Source: Lepisosteus oculatus (lineage: Eukaryota > Chordata > Actinopteri > Semionotiformes > Lepisosteidae). Taken from it: 64,000 nucleotides of DNA. This document shows positions 11,541 through 23,780 of this stretch, piece after piece (positions within the stretch are counted from its first letter, which is position 1; every line of letters starts with the position of its first letter). The stretch covers positions 4,910,501-4,974,500 of the forward strand of contig NC_090697.1 of NCBI RefSeq assembly GCF_040954835.1, written 5' to 3'. A program made the position numbers and the translations under genes. Below the pieces are notes generated by a model. It did no database searches, had not been told where the DNA came from, and saw only the letters and a list, made by a program, of their open reading frames with translations.

Positions 11541-12490
11541 CATCTATTTAAAAGCACGGTTTGTAAATGCCTGGTTGCAAATGTGAGTGAGACAACCATA
11601 AGGGCAAGGCCGTTACGGCGTGAGCCCAAGAGCTAGACATCCCAAGTCCACCGGGTCACAGCCACAGACACTGGTTCTTTCAAACCCCACTGCGGTTTCT
11701 ATCTGGACGATAAAACATAAGCTTTTCCCTTACTGCCCCCCTTCACTTTTAATGGAACACGAATCGGACCACATTAATAAAACCCAGCTGGAGAAATGAA
11801 AACTGTGAAGTAAACGTGTGTGTGTACGCAACACGATCGATTTGATGTGAACTTTAAAACAACCGTGGGAGCAGCAGGTGCCTTTAGGTAAGATATTCCA
11901 CACATTGATTTTTCATTAAAAAAAAAATCAGCATGGTCTGATATACCATTTCTTATGGCCGCGAGTGTTGAAAATATATAAATACATAACAGAATAATAT
12001 CACTGTTCAATCTGTGGACTAGTGTAGTCTGCGCTATTTTGCTAGAAAAAAACCGTTTGGCAACGATCTGGGAGCAGCGTCCTAGTCGTGGATGATCCTG
12101 TGGTTGGTACTCAGCTCAATGCTTAAGAAATACGCCAGGTCGATCGCTGCTGAAATGAGTCCTCACAGGTAAATATGATCATGTTTTCAAATGCAGACGG
12201 AACACCTGATGCCCTCTAGAGGATACCAAAGTGCAAGACTACAGATACTGCTGCTAAACTAAGCAATCCAGTACAGTACCAAGCGGAACACTGGGTCGGA
12301 AAGTTGTTGGTTTTCTTTACGTGCAAATTGTTGTACTTTGCCTGAGGTGTTGCCTAATTGATATCCGTGGATCATGGCCGTCCGGGGTAGTTGGATCTCC
12401 CCAGGGTTTTCCCGAAGAATACCCCCGACTTGTCGAAGAAATGAGGGGGTGTCTCTTGGGCCCCGCACTCCAGGTTTTGTTAACTCTGCG

Positions 12491-12531
<41 letters not shown>

Positions 12532-13460
12532 GTTTGTTTTTGCCTCTGACTCTTTGCCCCGTGGTGGCTCTGCCCGAGAGCACCGGTTATGAGGGGGCTG
12601 CACACGTACAGCGCCGTGAAACAGCGGGGTGCCCATGGAGCGAGCCTTGGGCATTTTAAAACCGCGTTTTGCTCGTCTCTCGTTTGGTCAGGGTACCAGC
12701 GCCGTAAGAGCCAGCGGTATCATTGCCACGTGTGGTCCGCCCCAGCCTTGCTGTCAGCCGGGATGAACTGCCTGTACCATCTCCAAGACTTTCGACACGC
12801 CAGCTATATCGACGCTCTTATTGTTACTGGCCCACGGCCAGGGGCAGTGTACTGAAGAGCCGTCATCGATCACCTCTGAAAAGACCCTAATAAGAGTGTT
12901 TTCTTTAATAAACCCTACAGAAAATAAGACACTTTACCCCGTGTACGAATATCCTTGTTCCTCCATATCCCTTCTCCACTCTCAGAACCTCCCGTGTGGA
13001 GACCTCCCACCGTAAACAACAGAGAGAAATGATGCCCAGATGAGACTGATCACAGTGAAGAATCACTTCCTGTTTACTTATATGCATTTCCCTTAATTTC
13101 AGTTCACTTCCCTCCACAGAATCTGTATTTCAAGACTCACCATTGCATACAACGGGCTCTGCACTCTTCAGTGTGTGAGGTAGGGATGGCACCCCCCTTA
13201 GTATTCAACGTTTTTATTGTTTTTTCCGGGAAAAAAAAGAATGTCACACAGTGCCAAACCCAATAACAAACACGCGTGAACAATAGTCATGGCAAGACAA
13301 GCTGGGTCCCTGAACACACTGTGTAATTCCACCACTAATATAAAAAACAGGAATAAAGGAGTAGGAAAAAGGAAGCCAGAGATGTGGGAGAGATAAGCGT
13401 ATGAAAAAGAGAAAAGAAAGAAAAAAAACTCCCTTTATGATTGAACCATGAGAAGTAGGT
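11541..13460. other. Divergent intergenic region, left part
   Basis: Lies between PCMT1 and NUP43. No exon evidence. Apart from the TGT microsatellite I see no recognisable element; apparent polyQ or polyT open frames here are translations of that microsatellite. Confidence 0.5.
12491..12530 (+). repeat. TGT trinucleotide microsatellite
   Basis: Forty bases of uninterrupted TGT/TTG units, followed by an impure TGTT stretch. Not in any coding exon. Confidence 0.95.
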
Positions 13461-13466
13461 CTATTG

Positions 13467-13710
13467 ATAAGATCACTTTATTAGCCATATACAATTTCTT
13501 GTATTAGGAATGTGTCTTTTCACATACCCCAGGTTGCTCTCCATGAGACACAGGGAGAGAAGCTGGGGGTCAGAGCGCAGGGTCAGTTGGGGTGAAGGGC
13601 CTTGCTCAGGGGCCCAACAGAGTAGGGTTTCTCTGCCAGCTGCAGGATTTGAACAAGCAACCTTCCAGCCACAGGCACAGATCCTTGGCCACAGAGCCAC
13701 CTGCAGCTGG
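13467..13710 (-). repeat. tRNA-derived SINE (family A)
   Basis: Reverse complement of the family A consensus; the tail (GATAAGATCACTTTATT) is at the left and the tRNA-like head at the right. Confidence 0.85.
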
Positions 13711-13729
13711 TTCGTTTACAAGGATGTAT

Positions 13730-14260
13730 TTCAGTGCCCATGTACAGCAGGAGAGTTCGGGGCATTTTACAGGGTAGAACATAACACACAACAGAAATAA
13801 AGGCAAAGATCAACAACGTGGACAAGGAGGAAAGGCAAACACTAATTAAAAACCTGACTAAACCTGATAGGTGACTGGTCTAGATTTTAACTGTAAAAGA
13901 CTGAACAGACACTTGTTCCTGTAAGAAGGTGGCCTCAGCAGAGAGTAAAACCCTGCTTGATACACAGCGGTAATGAGAGATGCTCAGGTGCTCTGTACTG
14001 TGGGGCTGGATGTGTTGGCTTTAAAAGTTAAAAGTAAACTTCTGAACTGGATACATTTGGGTAGAGGGGATCCAGTGAAGATGTTTCAGAATTGGGGGAG
14101 ATGTCTTCACAGAGAACACGTTAGAAGTCGAGCAGCTGAGTTTTGGACCACGTGGAGCTTGTTTAGGGAGCTGGTCGGGAGACCACTGTAAAGGCTACTG
14201 CAGTAATCCAGCCGAGGTGTGACCAAGGCATGAATCAGGGTTTCTGCAGCAGTGTGATCA
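13730..14260 (+). repeat. Dispersed fish repeat (family D), degraded
   Basis: Contains the phrases TTTTGGACCACGTGGAGCTTG and CTACTGCAGTAATCCAGCC; a related copy is at 38740-39180. This text is typical of a repeat widespread in fish genomes. I cannot assign its class. Confidence 0.5.
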
Positions 14261-14319
14261 AGAAATTCAAGCAAATTTTCTGAGATGAAAGTAAGAGACT
14301 TTACAGGCGTCTTTTATTT

Positions 14320-14965
14320 GTGCATCATTTATTTGGGATAAAAAAGACCACCGGACAGGTGTCATTGGTGTACGGGGTGCTAGTTGAAAAATCGAAAGAA
14401 TCGTTTGACTGTAGGCTTCAATCGTGGAAGACAGATATACAAGAAGACATCTCTGCGGAAGAGTGGAGTGAAACTTGTTTGAAAGCTCAGACTCAGACTG
14501 TGAATACTAGCTTAAAACTCTTACAGTATAAGTGGATACGAAGACTGTATATCACACTACATGAACTTCATCAGTTCTATCCTAATTAAATGCAAAGATA
14601 ACAAAGGTACATTTTTTCACTGCATGTGGGAATGTCTGGTAGTTCAGGGTTTTTGGAAGAAGTATTGCATAGATTTTCTAGAGAATAATCGGGGTAACAT
14701 CTAGAGAGTAAAGGCTTTAATTAGAGGAACTGCTTTATGAAAGGTATCACATTTAAGCCCTGTATATAACATGTATTTATGTTAAAAAACAAACACCTGG
14801 GTGACTTGTGTTTTGAATCACTGCCATTGTATGAGTTATTGGAACTGTCTGGATGTTTTATCACATTCTTCCTTTTTCTTTTCTGTTGTTTGGACATAGT
14901 TCATATTTTCTCATTTCATATTAAATATGGAAAAAACAATAAAGATATTGTTTTAAAAAAAGACC
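14320..14965 (+). pseudogene. L1-clade LINE fragment, ORF2 C-terminus and 3' tail
   Basis: The first frame (14320-14589) gives WSETCLKAQTQTVNTSLK and LLQYKWIRRLYITLHELHQF, matching the L1 ORF2 C-terminal pattern. After a stop and one-base shift the next frame reads CKDNKGTFFHCMWECLVVQ, the Cys/His-containing L1 tail motif. An AATAAA and a short A-run at about 14938-14960 mark the 3' end. The reverse transcriptase core is absent, so this is a 5'-truncated, dead copy. Confidence 0.75.
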
Positions 14966-15999
14966 ACTGATTTCTCATAGTAGGGCATACTTTTAGGCTA
15001 CTGTTTCCAAGTTGTAGAGAATTTACTAAATGAGATTCATCTTCCCTGGGGTTTATTCACATCATCTCAGGTTTTATCATATTTAAATGGAGGACATTTC
15101 AGCCGGAAGTTCACTCACGCAGTTTGACATAATTGAAACATTGCATTATGGATTACACAAGATGTAAAGCTAAATTTCATCAGTGTAAAAATTAAAGCTG
15201 ACACCAATAAGACTGCCTGATGGGGATAAATAGACTAAAACAAATAAGTGCTAGGGCAGAGCCTTGGGAGACACTTGAAGAGAATGGGGCAATTTTGATT
15301 AAAATTATTATCTGCAACAAATTGTCCCAGGTTTGACAAACAGACCAAGGCCGTCTCTGTACCGTATGTACCGGCTGGTTAAAAACAGAGGTCAAATGAG
15401 ATTGTAACTGAATGGCGACTAGTTTCTTTATGATTTTGAATATTGTTGAGCATTTGAATACTACAATAAGTTTCCAACCAAACACTTAAGAACGCTTAAG
15501 ATTAAGTCAAATGAACGATATCATTTCAGTAATAAGCTGCATGAACCTGATGAACATGGGATCTAGTGTTCATTTTAGTACGATACTAGATTGCGTCTAT
15601 AGAAAGAGTTGGACCAACTCAGTTGGGTTCGTTGGAAGCGAGGACATTTTATTATGGAGCCGTGAGCTATTTTCAGCAACTGAAATTCGTTGCAACTGGT
15701 ATTGACCTTGGTGGGTACTAATGGGGACACTATAGTGTAAAAATAGAAGACGGAATCTTCCTCGATAAGTACAGTCTTCAGTTTAGTTGCCATTGACCAC
15801 CTGTTAAGCTTGTTGAAAATGTACGGAGACATACCATTACTGGTGTAAATAGTATATGTGATCAATTAAAGATGCCATTAACAGATGACATGAAACACAA
15901 TATAGGAAATATAATAACAGAGCATATTTTCAATCTCATTCAACTACGATTTTGTAGATATTTTTCATGTTTCTGCAACCGTATTTAACCATGTGAACG

Positions 16000-16144
16000 A
16001 CACTTGTCTTCGCCGAGGATCCGTACTCACGTGACCGTCTTGTGAGCCGGAAGAGGAGGAACTGACGGGATCCGGGGAGCCGCAAGAACAGTTCAAATTT
16101 AAATGATATTTTAATGTGAGCTACAACAATAAAATAGCATTTTA
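16000..16144 (+). promoter_or_regulatory. NUP43: Probable NUP43 promoter / 5' UTR
   Basis: Short GC-richer stretch just upstream of the NUP43 start with an E-box CACGTGAC (16028-16035) and an ETS-type GCCGGAAG (16046-16053), both common in housekeeping promoters. No TATA box seen. Transcription start not determined. Confidence 0.5.
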
Positions 16145-16264
16145 ATGGAGTACATAAATGCCAAATTTGTGTCTCAGAAGATCAGTAAGACACGATGGAG
16201 ACCGGTGTCTTCTGCATCCCTCCAAAAGCCAGATATATTCGCTACAGGGTCTTGGGATAACGAG
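16145..16264 (+). CDS. NUP43: NUP43 exon 1
   Basis: 40 codons from the initiator Met to GSWDNE; donor GTAATT, phase 0. Read-through past 16264 soon diverges from the family. Confidence 0.94.
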
Positions 16265-19200
16265 GTAATTTATAGAGCTGTAATAAGCATGAAAGAAATG
16301 AATGGATGTCCTTTCGAAAGCAGTTTTGTTTTCGTAAAAATTATAAGTCTTTAACTCAAGACACGCCAGATTAAGACCAAGCGATAAAGCCGGTGTTATG
16401 TTACATTTCACGTTTTACTAGGTGGAAGTCGATCCTGTATCCCCAGCAGATTTGAGCACACTACTGTCGTTGCTTCCAACTCTTTCTCAGTTTTTTGTCT
16501 CTCGTTACATTGAAAACATTGAATATGTCTGACTTGATTTGGTTCTGTACTTCATTTTGTAATTGTAAGGCAACGTGGCTCCGTACGGGACAAGCCAATA
16601 GGCTCTACTGTTCAGCTTTACAGAGAAGTGAATGAAGCCGTCACAGCGGCAGTTATTAAAAATTCCTCACACTTACAGTATAGAGCGCTTTTCTGGACAC
16701 TCCACTCAAAGCGCTTTACAATAAGTAGGATCCCCTCCACCCCCACCAGTGTGCAGCCACACCTGGATGATGTGAAGGTAGTACACTCCCCACACAGCCG
16801 CTCTCAGTGGGGAGAGCTAAGTAATGAAGTAATGGAGATTATTAGGAGACCGTGGAAAGCCCTGAGATTTTTAAGTTTTAATAACCACGGAGAATCAGGA
16901 CCTCGGTTTTATGTCTCATCCGAAGGATGTCATTTTTTCTTTACACTATAGTGTCCCCGTTACTATACTGGGGTATCAGGACTACACAGACCGCAGGCTG
17001 AGCGCCCCCTGCTGGCTCTACGTATACCTCTTCCAGTAGCGGCCTTAGCTTTCGCAGGAGTCTCCCCACAGGTACTGGCCAGCCTCACGCAGCTGAGCTC
17101 CAGTGGGCTGCCAGCTGTGAGCTGCAGGCAGTTGTCATGGTCGAGGGGTGTTTTTACATGCGGGATTACCTGATAGAAAGGAATATCTTCTTGAATGCCA
17201 CTTTTGCATCATTGTGCCAGGACAATAAAGTTTCCATATGGTCTGTGGGGGAGCTTAGCGTCACCAGCATGGAGGATGAGTTTGAAGGAGACCCCCAGCT
17301 ACTGTGTGACTACCGACATGGCGGTGATGTCATGGACCTTCAGGTACACTTGTTCTTCATTCGTTTTTCTATCTGGAAATATGTTGTACATTGTTTTTTT
17401 ACTACGATTGATCATTGGTCATTTTGAAAATTTCTAAAAAGGGGCAGTAACTCTATTTTCCTCTTTCATATTCTCTCAAGTGAGGTGAATAATGGAACTG
17501 TGGTATCTTAGCAGACAGTTTAGAATTTTCCACAGAAGGAGGTTTCAGAAAAAAACATGGAAGGGCAGTACTAGGGCCAAAAGACATTTTGTGGGAACTA
17601 GTATGAAACATCATTCATATTATGTATGATATCAGACACTTTGTGTTTATTCCTGCTTATGTTTGGCTGAAAATTCTAAAGTTGTATTCTCTTTTAGATT
17701 ATGTCGTATTGATTGTATAACATGTCTAAAAGTAAACATTTTTGTGTGGATACAGAATTTGCCTCTCCCCAGGCAATGGGTACAGTACAATGGGTCTTGA
17801 GCATCAGAAGAAAATTCCTAGTTAACAGGCCATAAGTGACATTCCACCTTTCTTTGAGTACATTTGAAGTAGTAATATCAGGCACAACGTAAAATGTTCA
17901 TACATTACTGTGTGATGCCGCGATCGCTCAATATCAAACAGCGTCACTGTTCCTCAACCTCGGACACATTTCACAATTCTTCCAGAAATGCTTTGTAGGA
18001 ATGATGTTTTATTCCTGTGAATGTAATAAATCCTTTATTAATGTTGCTTTATCCTTTATTCTTCTTTCGATGTGTTACTGGAGGATTATGTAGGTCAGCC
18101 TTCAAAGCAATATACTTTTCTCTCATTCTCTGACCTATAAATGTTAGTTGTGAATTAAACCTTGGTATAGACTTAGCTTGGTTTACTCTTTTTTTATTCG
18201 TGTTTATGACCATTTTACATGCCCTGTAAGGCACATTTATTTTCTTGTGATGTTTCTTTTAGTTTCTGGACCATGAGAGAATTGTTACAGCTTCATCAAC
18301 TGGAGCAGTTACCATCTTCCGACACCATCACAACAGCCAGGTAGATCTGTCTTTCCAATGCTTTCTTTCAGAGTTTAGACCTCATTCTGTTTTGTTCTTT
18401 CAGTTCAAAACTTTTTTTTTTTGGTTTTGCTGTCTTTCAGACTGTGTTTCTGTTTTACTACTTTTGTTCTCTTCTTTGAGATTCTCTGGAAATGTGCATA
18501 TTCCAAAGAACATAATATTGAGTTTGATTGTAGTAAAGACGTTATTTCAGAATGTTAGAATAGGATCATGTTAAAGTTAATCTGACTCTGAGTTCTTCTG
18601 TGTTGCTTATCTTAGATCACCCTGGAGGGATGAAATTAACTTAGCTTTGGTTTTGAATTATATCTTTTACTCTCTGCTTCAGAAAAGCATGTTTGTGCAT
18701 GTTACTGGCACTCCAAAATATAAATTTTTAATTCAATATTTTCATCATAACTAAGTTCCTCCGAGGTACAGTAGCTCGCCTTATCTCATGTTAACTCCCC
18801 GAATCTACTACATCGCTCTTCCCATCTCTTCACTTTGACTCTCTGAAATGATTCTCAAAATATAAAATGTAGATGTTCCCAATATGGGTCCTGACCTGCT
18901 GCTTGTATAACAGACCTGGACAGAAATGGCCTGTTGGCCTCAGACAAGCATGAGTCTTTGGAGTAAGATAGAATTACAGCAACTGAAAGGAGTTTCAGTT
19001 GTTTCCTGGAGGAAAAGAGTCTCTCTGAACTATCTCTGTTTATCTCTTTTTGTGTGATCTTTCCACAACAGGACTTTGGCAGTAAACATTCCATAAAAGT
19101 CAAGTTAAATCATAATGACAAACTACCTCAAAAAACAGGCAAACCTCCTCTGAAGCTGTTATGTTTGGATGATGGTGATGTTTTGTTTTGTTTTTAAATC

Positions 19201-21681
19201 AGGGATTACAAGTCAATCCTTTTTTCCAAAATGTTTTCCTGTAGACCCTCTCTGTGGCTCAGCAGTGGAGTCAGGCACACTCCTACTCCTGCGGCAGTGC
19301 CCCTTGTACAGGTGTGGTTTGCAACAGCCCAGAAATTGTCTCGGTTGGAGAGGATGGCCGGATAATTCTCTTCCGAGCGGACCATAAAGGAGTCATACGT
19401 ACCATAGGTGTGTACAAATTCAAAGCTCACAGTTGTCTTGAAAACAGGTTTAATACATTTTTGATTTATTTATAAAAACGTGCATGCTTAGACATTCAAA
19501 GGTATTCAGTCTGCCATGCATTCATGTATACTGGTATTTGTGGTTGAAGAAGGAGCTGCTATTTAAACTGTTCAGTTCACCCACATTAACAGCGTATTTT
19601 CCTTCCTTTTCACAGACAATGCCGATAGCAGCACAATCCACGCTGTAACTTTCTTAAAGACAACAGAGGTCCTGACAGTCAATTCTTTTGGCCAGTTGAA
19701 ATTATGGGACTTCAGGCAGCAGAGAAATGAACCATCACAGATTCTATCCTTGTGAGTTCACTGGTTGTTAAAAATACTCTCAATTAAAGTTTTGAAGAGA
19801 GCCTACGGCAGCTCACCATTTTTTAGAAATCTACAAAATATTGTTAACCCCATATTTAATTTTTGTGAACATATTCAGATTTGAGCTATAATAGGCAGGC
19901 TTGGAATGCACATTATGGAAAAAATGGAATGCATAACTACGTTCTGTTAATCTCAGCTGTTTTTCCACCTTACAGAACTGGAGAGAGAGTGCCCCTACAC
20001 TGTGTAGACAGACACCCCAACCAGCAGCACATAGTGGCCACTGGGAGTCAGGATGGCGTGCTGTGCATCTGGGATGTCAGACAGGGAAGCATGCCATTTG
20101 CGCTGATGGAAGCACATTCTGCTGAAAGTTAGTAATGGCTTTACTTTGTATCAGCCCGTCTGTTTTTTAGCGAACCGCCAGATACTTTTAATACCTTTCC
20201 ACTAGATGACGGACATGCTGTGCAGACGTTATGGTTGTTGTATTCGGTGAGTGCCGTAAAGGTAGGGAGAAACTAACGCTGCTCTTTTGCGTCCCAGTGT
20301 GGGAGGTCCACTTTCACCCCTCTAACCCGGACCACCTGTTCACGTGCTCTGAGGATGGCTCTCTGTGGCACTGGGAGAACTCCACAGGCACCGACACCCC
20401 CTCCTTCCTGCAAGGTAAGGGTCCCCGTTTGAAAAGGAGAGGGAGAGGCGCACACGTCTGTAACCGGGTTTTGACCGAATAGAGCCTCGTTTTTGTTAGG
20501 ACGGAGCAGAAGGCTCAGACTCAACCCCTTCTTCATGGCGAGGAGCTCTTGTCATGTCATGTTCGGGTCTAAAAGTAATGCGTGCGCTACATGGTTTATA
20601 AAGGCCTCAAGTATAAAAGTTACTGGATAAATCTGAACAAGGAGTATCATTAAGAGGTACAAACGCACAAAATATTCACCACTTTTTTTTAATAAAAATT
20701 GCCTTAGAAGCATACAAGGGACAGTACAGCATTGCAGATGTATCATTCTGTCATAGAAGTATCATTTCCTGTACATCTGTACATCTATGACAGAAGTCAC
20801 AAAGCATTGATTCCTGAAGCAGGAAGTTAATATCGGATTATATACTATTCTTTTCAGCCCATTCTTGACATTTATTTTCACCTTGGGTTCTCTGGAATGT
20901 GAAGGATAGGCAAAGCGCGACCAGTGCATTTCGATATCGAGATAAGAGAAGATAAAGATGACAAAGCTGACGTGCAGTATTCTTATACAAACAACCTCTT
21001 CTAGTAAAGTCACGTACATAACCAGTGCAGAAGACAAACTAAAAGACGTGATTCACTTCTTAGTTCTTTGTTTAGTTGTCCGAATTAAGAACTTAATAGC
21101 TTTGGAGCTTAAATAACATACTAGGAATAAGGAGTCACGGGGGTTAAATGATTTTGAAGTGAAATATCTTCAGTTTCAGAATATAATGCACTGCAGGACC
21201 TTTTCCTGAACAGGTGGTTTCTAACTCTGCGTGGGGTGGATCCTTGTCTCTCCTGGCTGTTGTTCCAAGTGAGATTTCAATTCCAAACAGCCTTGGTATT
21301 TATTTATTTAACTGAACAAAAGAAATGTAGATTAACACATTTCCACTGTTAACACTGCAGTTAGAATGTTAGGGAAGGTAAGGTAGAGCAAAAACCAGAC
21401 GCTGGAATATTAATTTCAATAATAAAGGATTCATTTTTGTTTTCCGAAAAGGTGGGAGGAACACTACCATCACGTCACGCAGCACAGTTGCCCCTCACAG
21501 CATCAACCAGTCCTTGATTAGCTCCTGGCTGAGCAGTGACTCTTCCAAAGGCCGTCTGGAGACGACAAACATGCTTCCTGGCGAGACAATGTCTGTGAAC
21601 AGTCTGGACGTGCTGGGGCAGCACCTGGTCTGTGGAACTGATGGAGAAGCTATTTATGTCAGCAGACATGTGCCAGTATAA
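16145..21681 (+). CDS. NUP43: Nucleoporin Nup43, 8 exons
   Basis: Nup43 is a seven-bladed WD40 propeller of the Y-shaped Nup107-160 complex, the scaffold of the nuclear pore that also acts at mitotic kinetochores. Coding exons: 16145-16264, 17221-17343, 18263-18340, 19245-19407, 19616-19751, 19976-20127, 20298-20414 and 21452-21681. All junctions are GT-AG and in phase; the product is 372 aa (human 380). It starts MEYINAKFVSQKISKTRWRP and ends VCGTDGEAIYVSRHVPV. WD-type segments include TGSQDGVLCIWDVRQGSMP and TCSEDGSLWHWENS. Near-identical stretches to human (PCTGVVCNSPEIVSVGEDGR, HPNQQHIVATGSQDG) leave no doubt about identity. The gene is divergent from PCMT1 and head to tail with LATS1. 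The start fits the human N-terminus; the fish loop between SLWHWENS and QGGRNTT is shorter. Confidence 0.97.
16672..17142 (-). repeat. 5S-rRNA-derived SINE (family B), near full length
   Basis: In reverse orientation it has a 5S-like head (about 17040-17140, a degraded match to the 5S internal promoter), a long body, and a tail reading AAGCGCTTTGAGTGGAGTGT and AGAAAAGCGCTC, like tails shared with L2 LINEs. It ends about 80 bp before NUP43 exon 2. Confidence 0.75.
17221..17343 (+). CDS. NUP43: NUP43 exon 2
   Basis: Encodes DNKVSIWSVGELSVTSMEDE to GGDVMDLQ, the first propeller blade. Acceptor TGTGCCAG, donor GTACAC, phase 0. Confidence 0.94.
18263..18340 (+). CDS. NUP43: NUP43 exon 3
   Basis: 26 codons, FLDHERIVTASSTGAVTIFR then HHHNSQ. 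Acceptor TTCTTTTAG, donor GTAGAT, phase 0. Confidence 0.93.
19245..19407 (+). CDS. NUP43: NUP43 exon 4
   Basis: Encodes TLSVAQQWSQAHSYSCGSAP through GVIRTI, including GEDGRIILFRADHK. Acceptor CCTGTAG, donor GTGTGT, leaves in phase 1. Confidence 0.95.
19616..19751 (+). CDS. NUP43: NUP43 exon 5
   Basis: Encodes DNADSSTIHAVTFLKTTEVL to FRQQRNEPSQILS, one blade. Acceptor TTTTCACAG, donor GTGAGT, leaves in phase 2. Confidence 0.95.
19976..20127 (+). CDS. NUP43: NUP43 exon 6
   Basis: Encodes TGERVPLHCVDRHPNQQHIV to LMEAHSAE with a clear GH/WD-type blade ending CIWDVRQG. Donor GTTAGT, leaves in phase 1. Confidence 0.95.
20298..20414 (+). CDS. NUP43: NUP43 exon 7
   Basis: Encodes MWEVHFHPSNPDHLFTCSED to SFLQ, the penultimate blade. 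Acceptor GTCCCAG, donor GTAAGG, leaves in phase 1. Confidence 0.95.
21452..21681 (+). CDS. NUP43: NUP43 exon 8 (terminal)
   Basis: Encodes GGRNTTITSRSTVAPHSINQ through SVNSLDVLGQHLVCGTDGEA and stops with TAA at 21679-21681. Acceptor CCGAAAAG. Confidence 0.94.
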
Positions 21682-22078
21682 CAGAAGGCAGGCTTTGTTC
21701 TGTATTGGGGCCCTCAATAGCACACACTTCACTATTGCATCTGGTACTGGATGATTCCACACAGCTGTCTTGATAGTTAAACAACTGACTAGTCACTCGG
21801 GAACCACTTATAGAGAACATGCTTCTCAAGGCATCTTAAACAGTACTGGTCCTTTTCGGGCCGTAGGGATTTACAATTTCATCCTGTGCTCATCTCGCTA
21901 ATATAAAGCAGCTGACAATTTAGTAAGCATGTCGAGGCCTACTGGAGTGTGCTGTTGAGGGCTGGAAGTGAGGAGCACTGTTCTGTTTAATCCCTGTCCT
22001 GTTTGGAAGCCAGGAAAAATAGTTCAGTAATGAAAACTGCAAAGCGAATAATTCTTTTTGTATCACTATTTTTTTTTA

Positions 22079-22084
22079 AATAAA
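22079..22084 (+). other. NUP43: Likely NUP43 polyadenylation signal
   Basis: AATAAA about 400 bp past the stop codon, after a T-run; the first good signal downstream. Confidence 0.55.
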
Positions 22085-22749
22085 CAATCTTTGCAAAAAG
22101 CTCTTTGCATACAATGTTGATGTGGAAATGTATTTTTGTTAATAACCTTACATTATTTGCTTTTAAAGCTCGTTTTTAGAGTAGCCGGTCAAATGATTTA
22201 CAGGATGGGACTGATATGTATGTGCTCTATAATGGCAATGAGGTAAAAGTAATGTTGTTTTTTGTATTTATCTGTTTTCCACTATACACGTTTGTTTAAA
22301 TGTTGTTGCAACATTCACAAAATTCCTGTTTAATATTCATGATTTTGAACAGCCACTGTTTAACCGGCTCTAGAAACGTATTTGTAAATTAGTTCAATGC
22401 TGGTATTATCCGTTGACCCACAACATATGATAACAGGGCACTGTACAGGGTAAAGTTTTAACTTCACACAGGGGAGTAAAAAGATTTGAAGCCAATTTTA
22501 TTATTTTTCCGCTGTCTTTTTTCTTGAATTCCAAGTGCTGTAGTTTCGACGGCCGTCTCCAAATAGATAGTTCGGTTGTCTATCTGGCGAATACAAGTAA
22601 GAATATCGGTATAAAGTTGATTTGAATGAACTTCTCAAAAAAATGCAAGCAGGGCCGGTGTTTTCAATGACAGTCTACGGCAAAATCGTGTGGATGCTGG
22701 TAACCGCATTTGCTCCAGCTTAGAAGCGCCTTGCTTGTGATTCACTCTT

Positions 22750-23780
22750 CATCATCTGTCATAACTGATGTCTGCAGTTTGCAGCCCTGTCTTCATCCCA
22801 CGACACCCCAGTGCGGTAACTGAGCTGAGCACCGGCGGATGCTCTTCCTATCTCAATGGTAGAGACCGGCTGCCCAATCCAAGCCAATGACAGGACAAGC
22901 CGCAGGGTTCGCCCCAGCATGCGTGACGAAGATAACGAACTCAAAAACGGACGCGTAATTTTACGGACGGCGAAGTGCCTCGGGTCTCGGAGGCTCCGAC
23001 GCTTGTGGCGGTCAGGAATGAGCCGGTGAAACGCCAGCACTGGGAGCAAGAGCGGCTGTGGGGTTGCGGAGCTTGCTGGGAAATGGGAAAACCCTGCACA
23101 TCCGGGCTCTCGGGGTGACAGACGGCTGGGCTCTCCGAGCGACTCGGGGACGGGAAAAGCAGGAAAACCTTCGGGCGCCGATCCTCCGCAGCGGAGCGGG
23201 GCCAGCAGACACCGGCAGCCGGCGATCCTCCGCGGTCGGGCCCGCTTTGCCGCTCGGAGCCGCGTCCGGCGATGAGCTAGAAGCCCGGGGGCCAGTCGGT
23301 GAGTCCTTTGTGAGGCGTCCCTGTCGGTTCCCACCAGGCCCCGGCGGCGGCTGTAATCCGAGTCCGGACTCTGCGTTTGCGGGGATGGGGGGTGGACGAG
23401 GTCGGGGCGGTTGTCGCCTCATGTCCGGGCTACAAAGAGACGGGGGCCACAGGCCATGTGAGGCTTTCGCTCCCGGTGTTGGGACAACCTGGCCTTTTTT
23501 TTTGTTAATCCCCCACATATGAGGCGTTGTCTCTTTATTTATGGCCACACCTTAGCCAGGCCCGGAGAGGCCTGGACGAGATGGGGGAAGCCTGGGATTG
23601 TTCTGGGAGCGAGTGCCGAGGGCTGGGGCGAAGCGACGGGGAAGGGTAGCTTCGTGTGCCCCTGGTGCTGGCGGCTACTTTCTGCGGTGACAATGTGGAA
23701 ATTGTCACCTGCGCTGATAAGGACACCCAGGGGCAGGCAGCGAATAAGGGATAGGGGCCGGTAGGTGCCTTTTCCACTTC
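22750..23780. promoter_or_regulatory. LATS1: CpG-island promoter and 5' leader region of LATS1
   Basis: GC- and CpG-rich block between the NUP43 3' end and the LATS1 start. A strong donor (CAGTCG|GTGAGT, exon end 23298) fits the end of a non-coding leader exon. A minimal upstream ATG-AGC-TAG sits at 23272-23280. Transcription start not determined. Confidence 0.7.

Noticed and set aside
12259-12659. Open frames with polyQ, polyT, polyV or polyC on both strands
   Set aside because: They are translations of the TGT microsatellite; no splice context or homologue.
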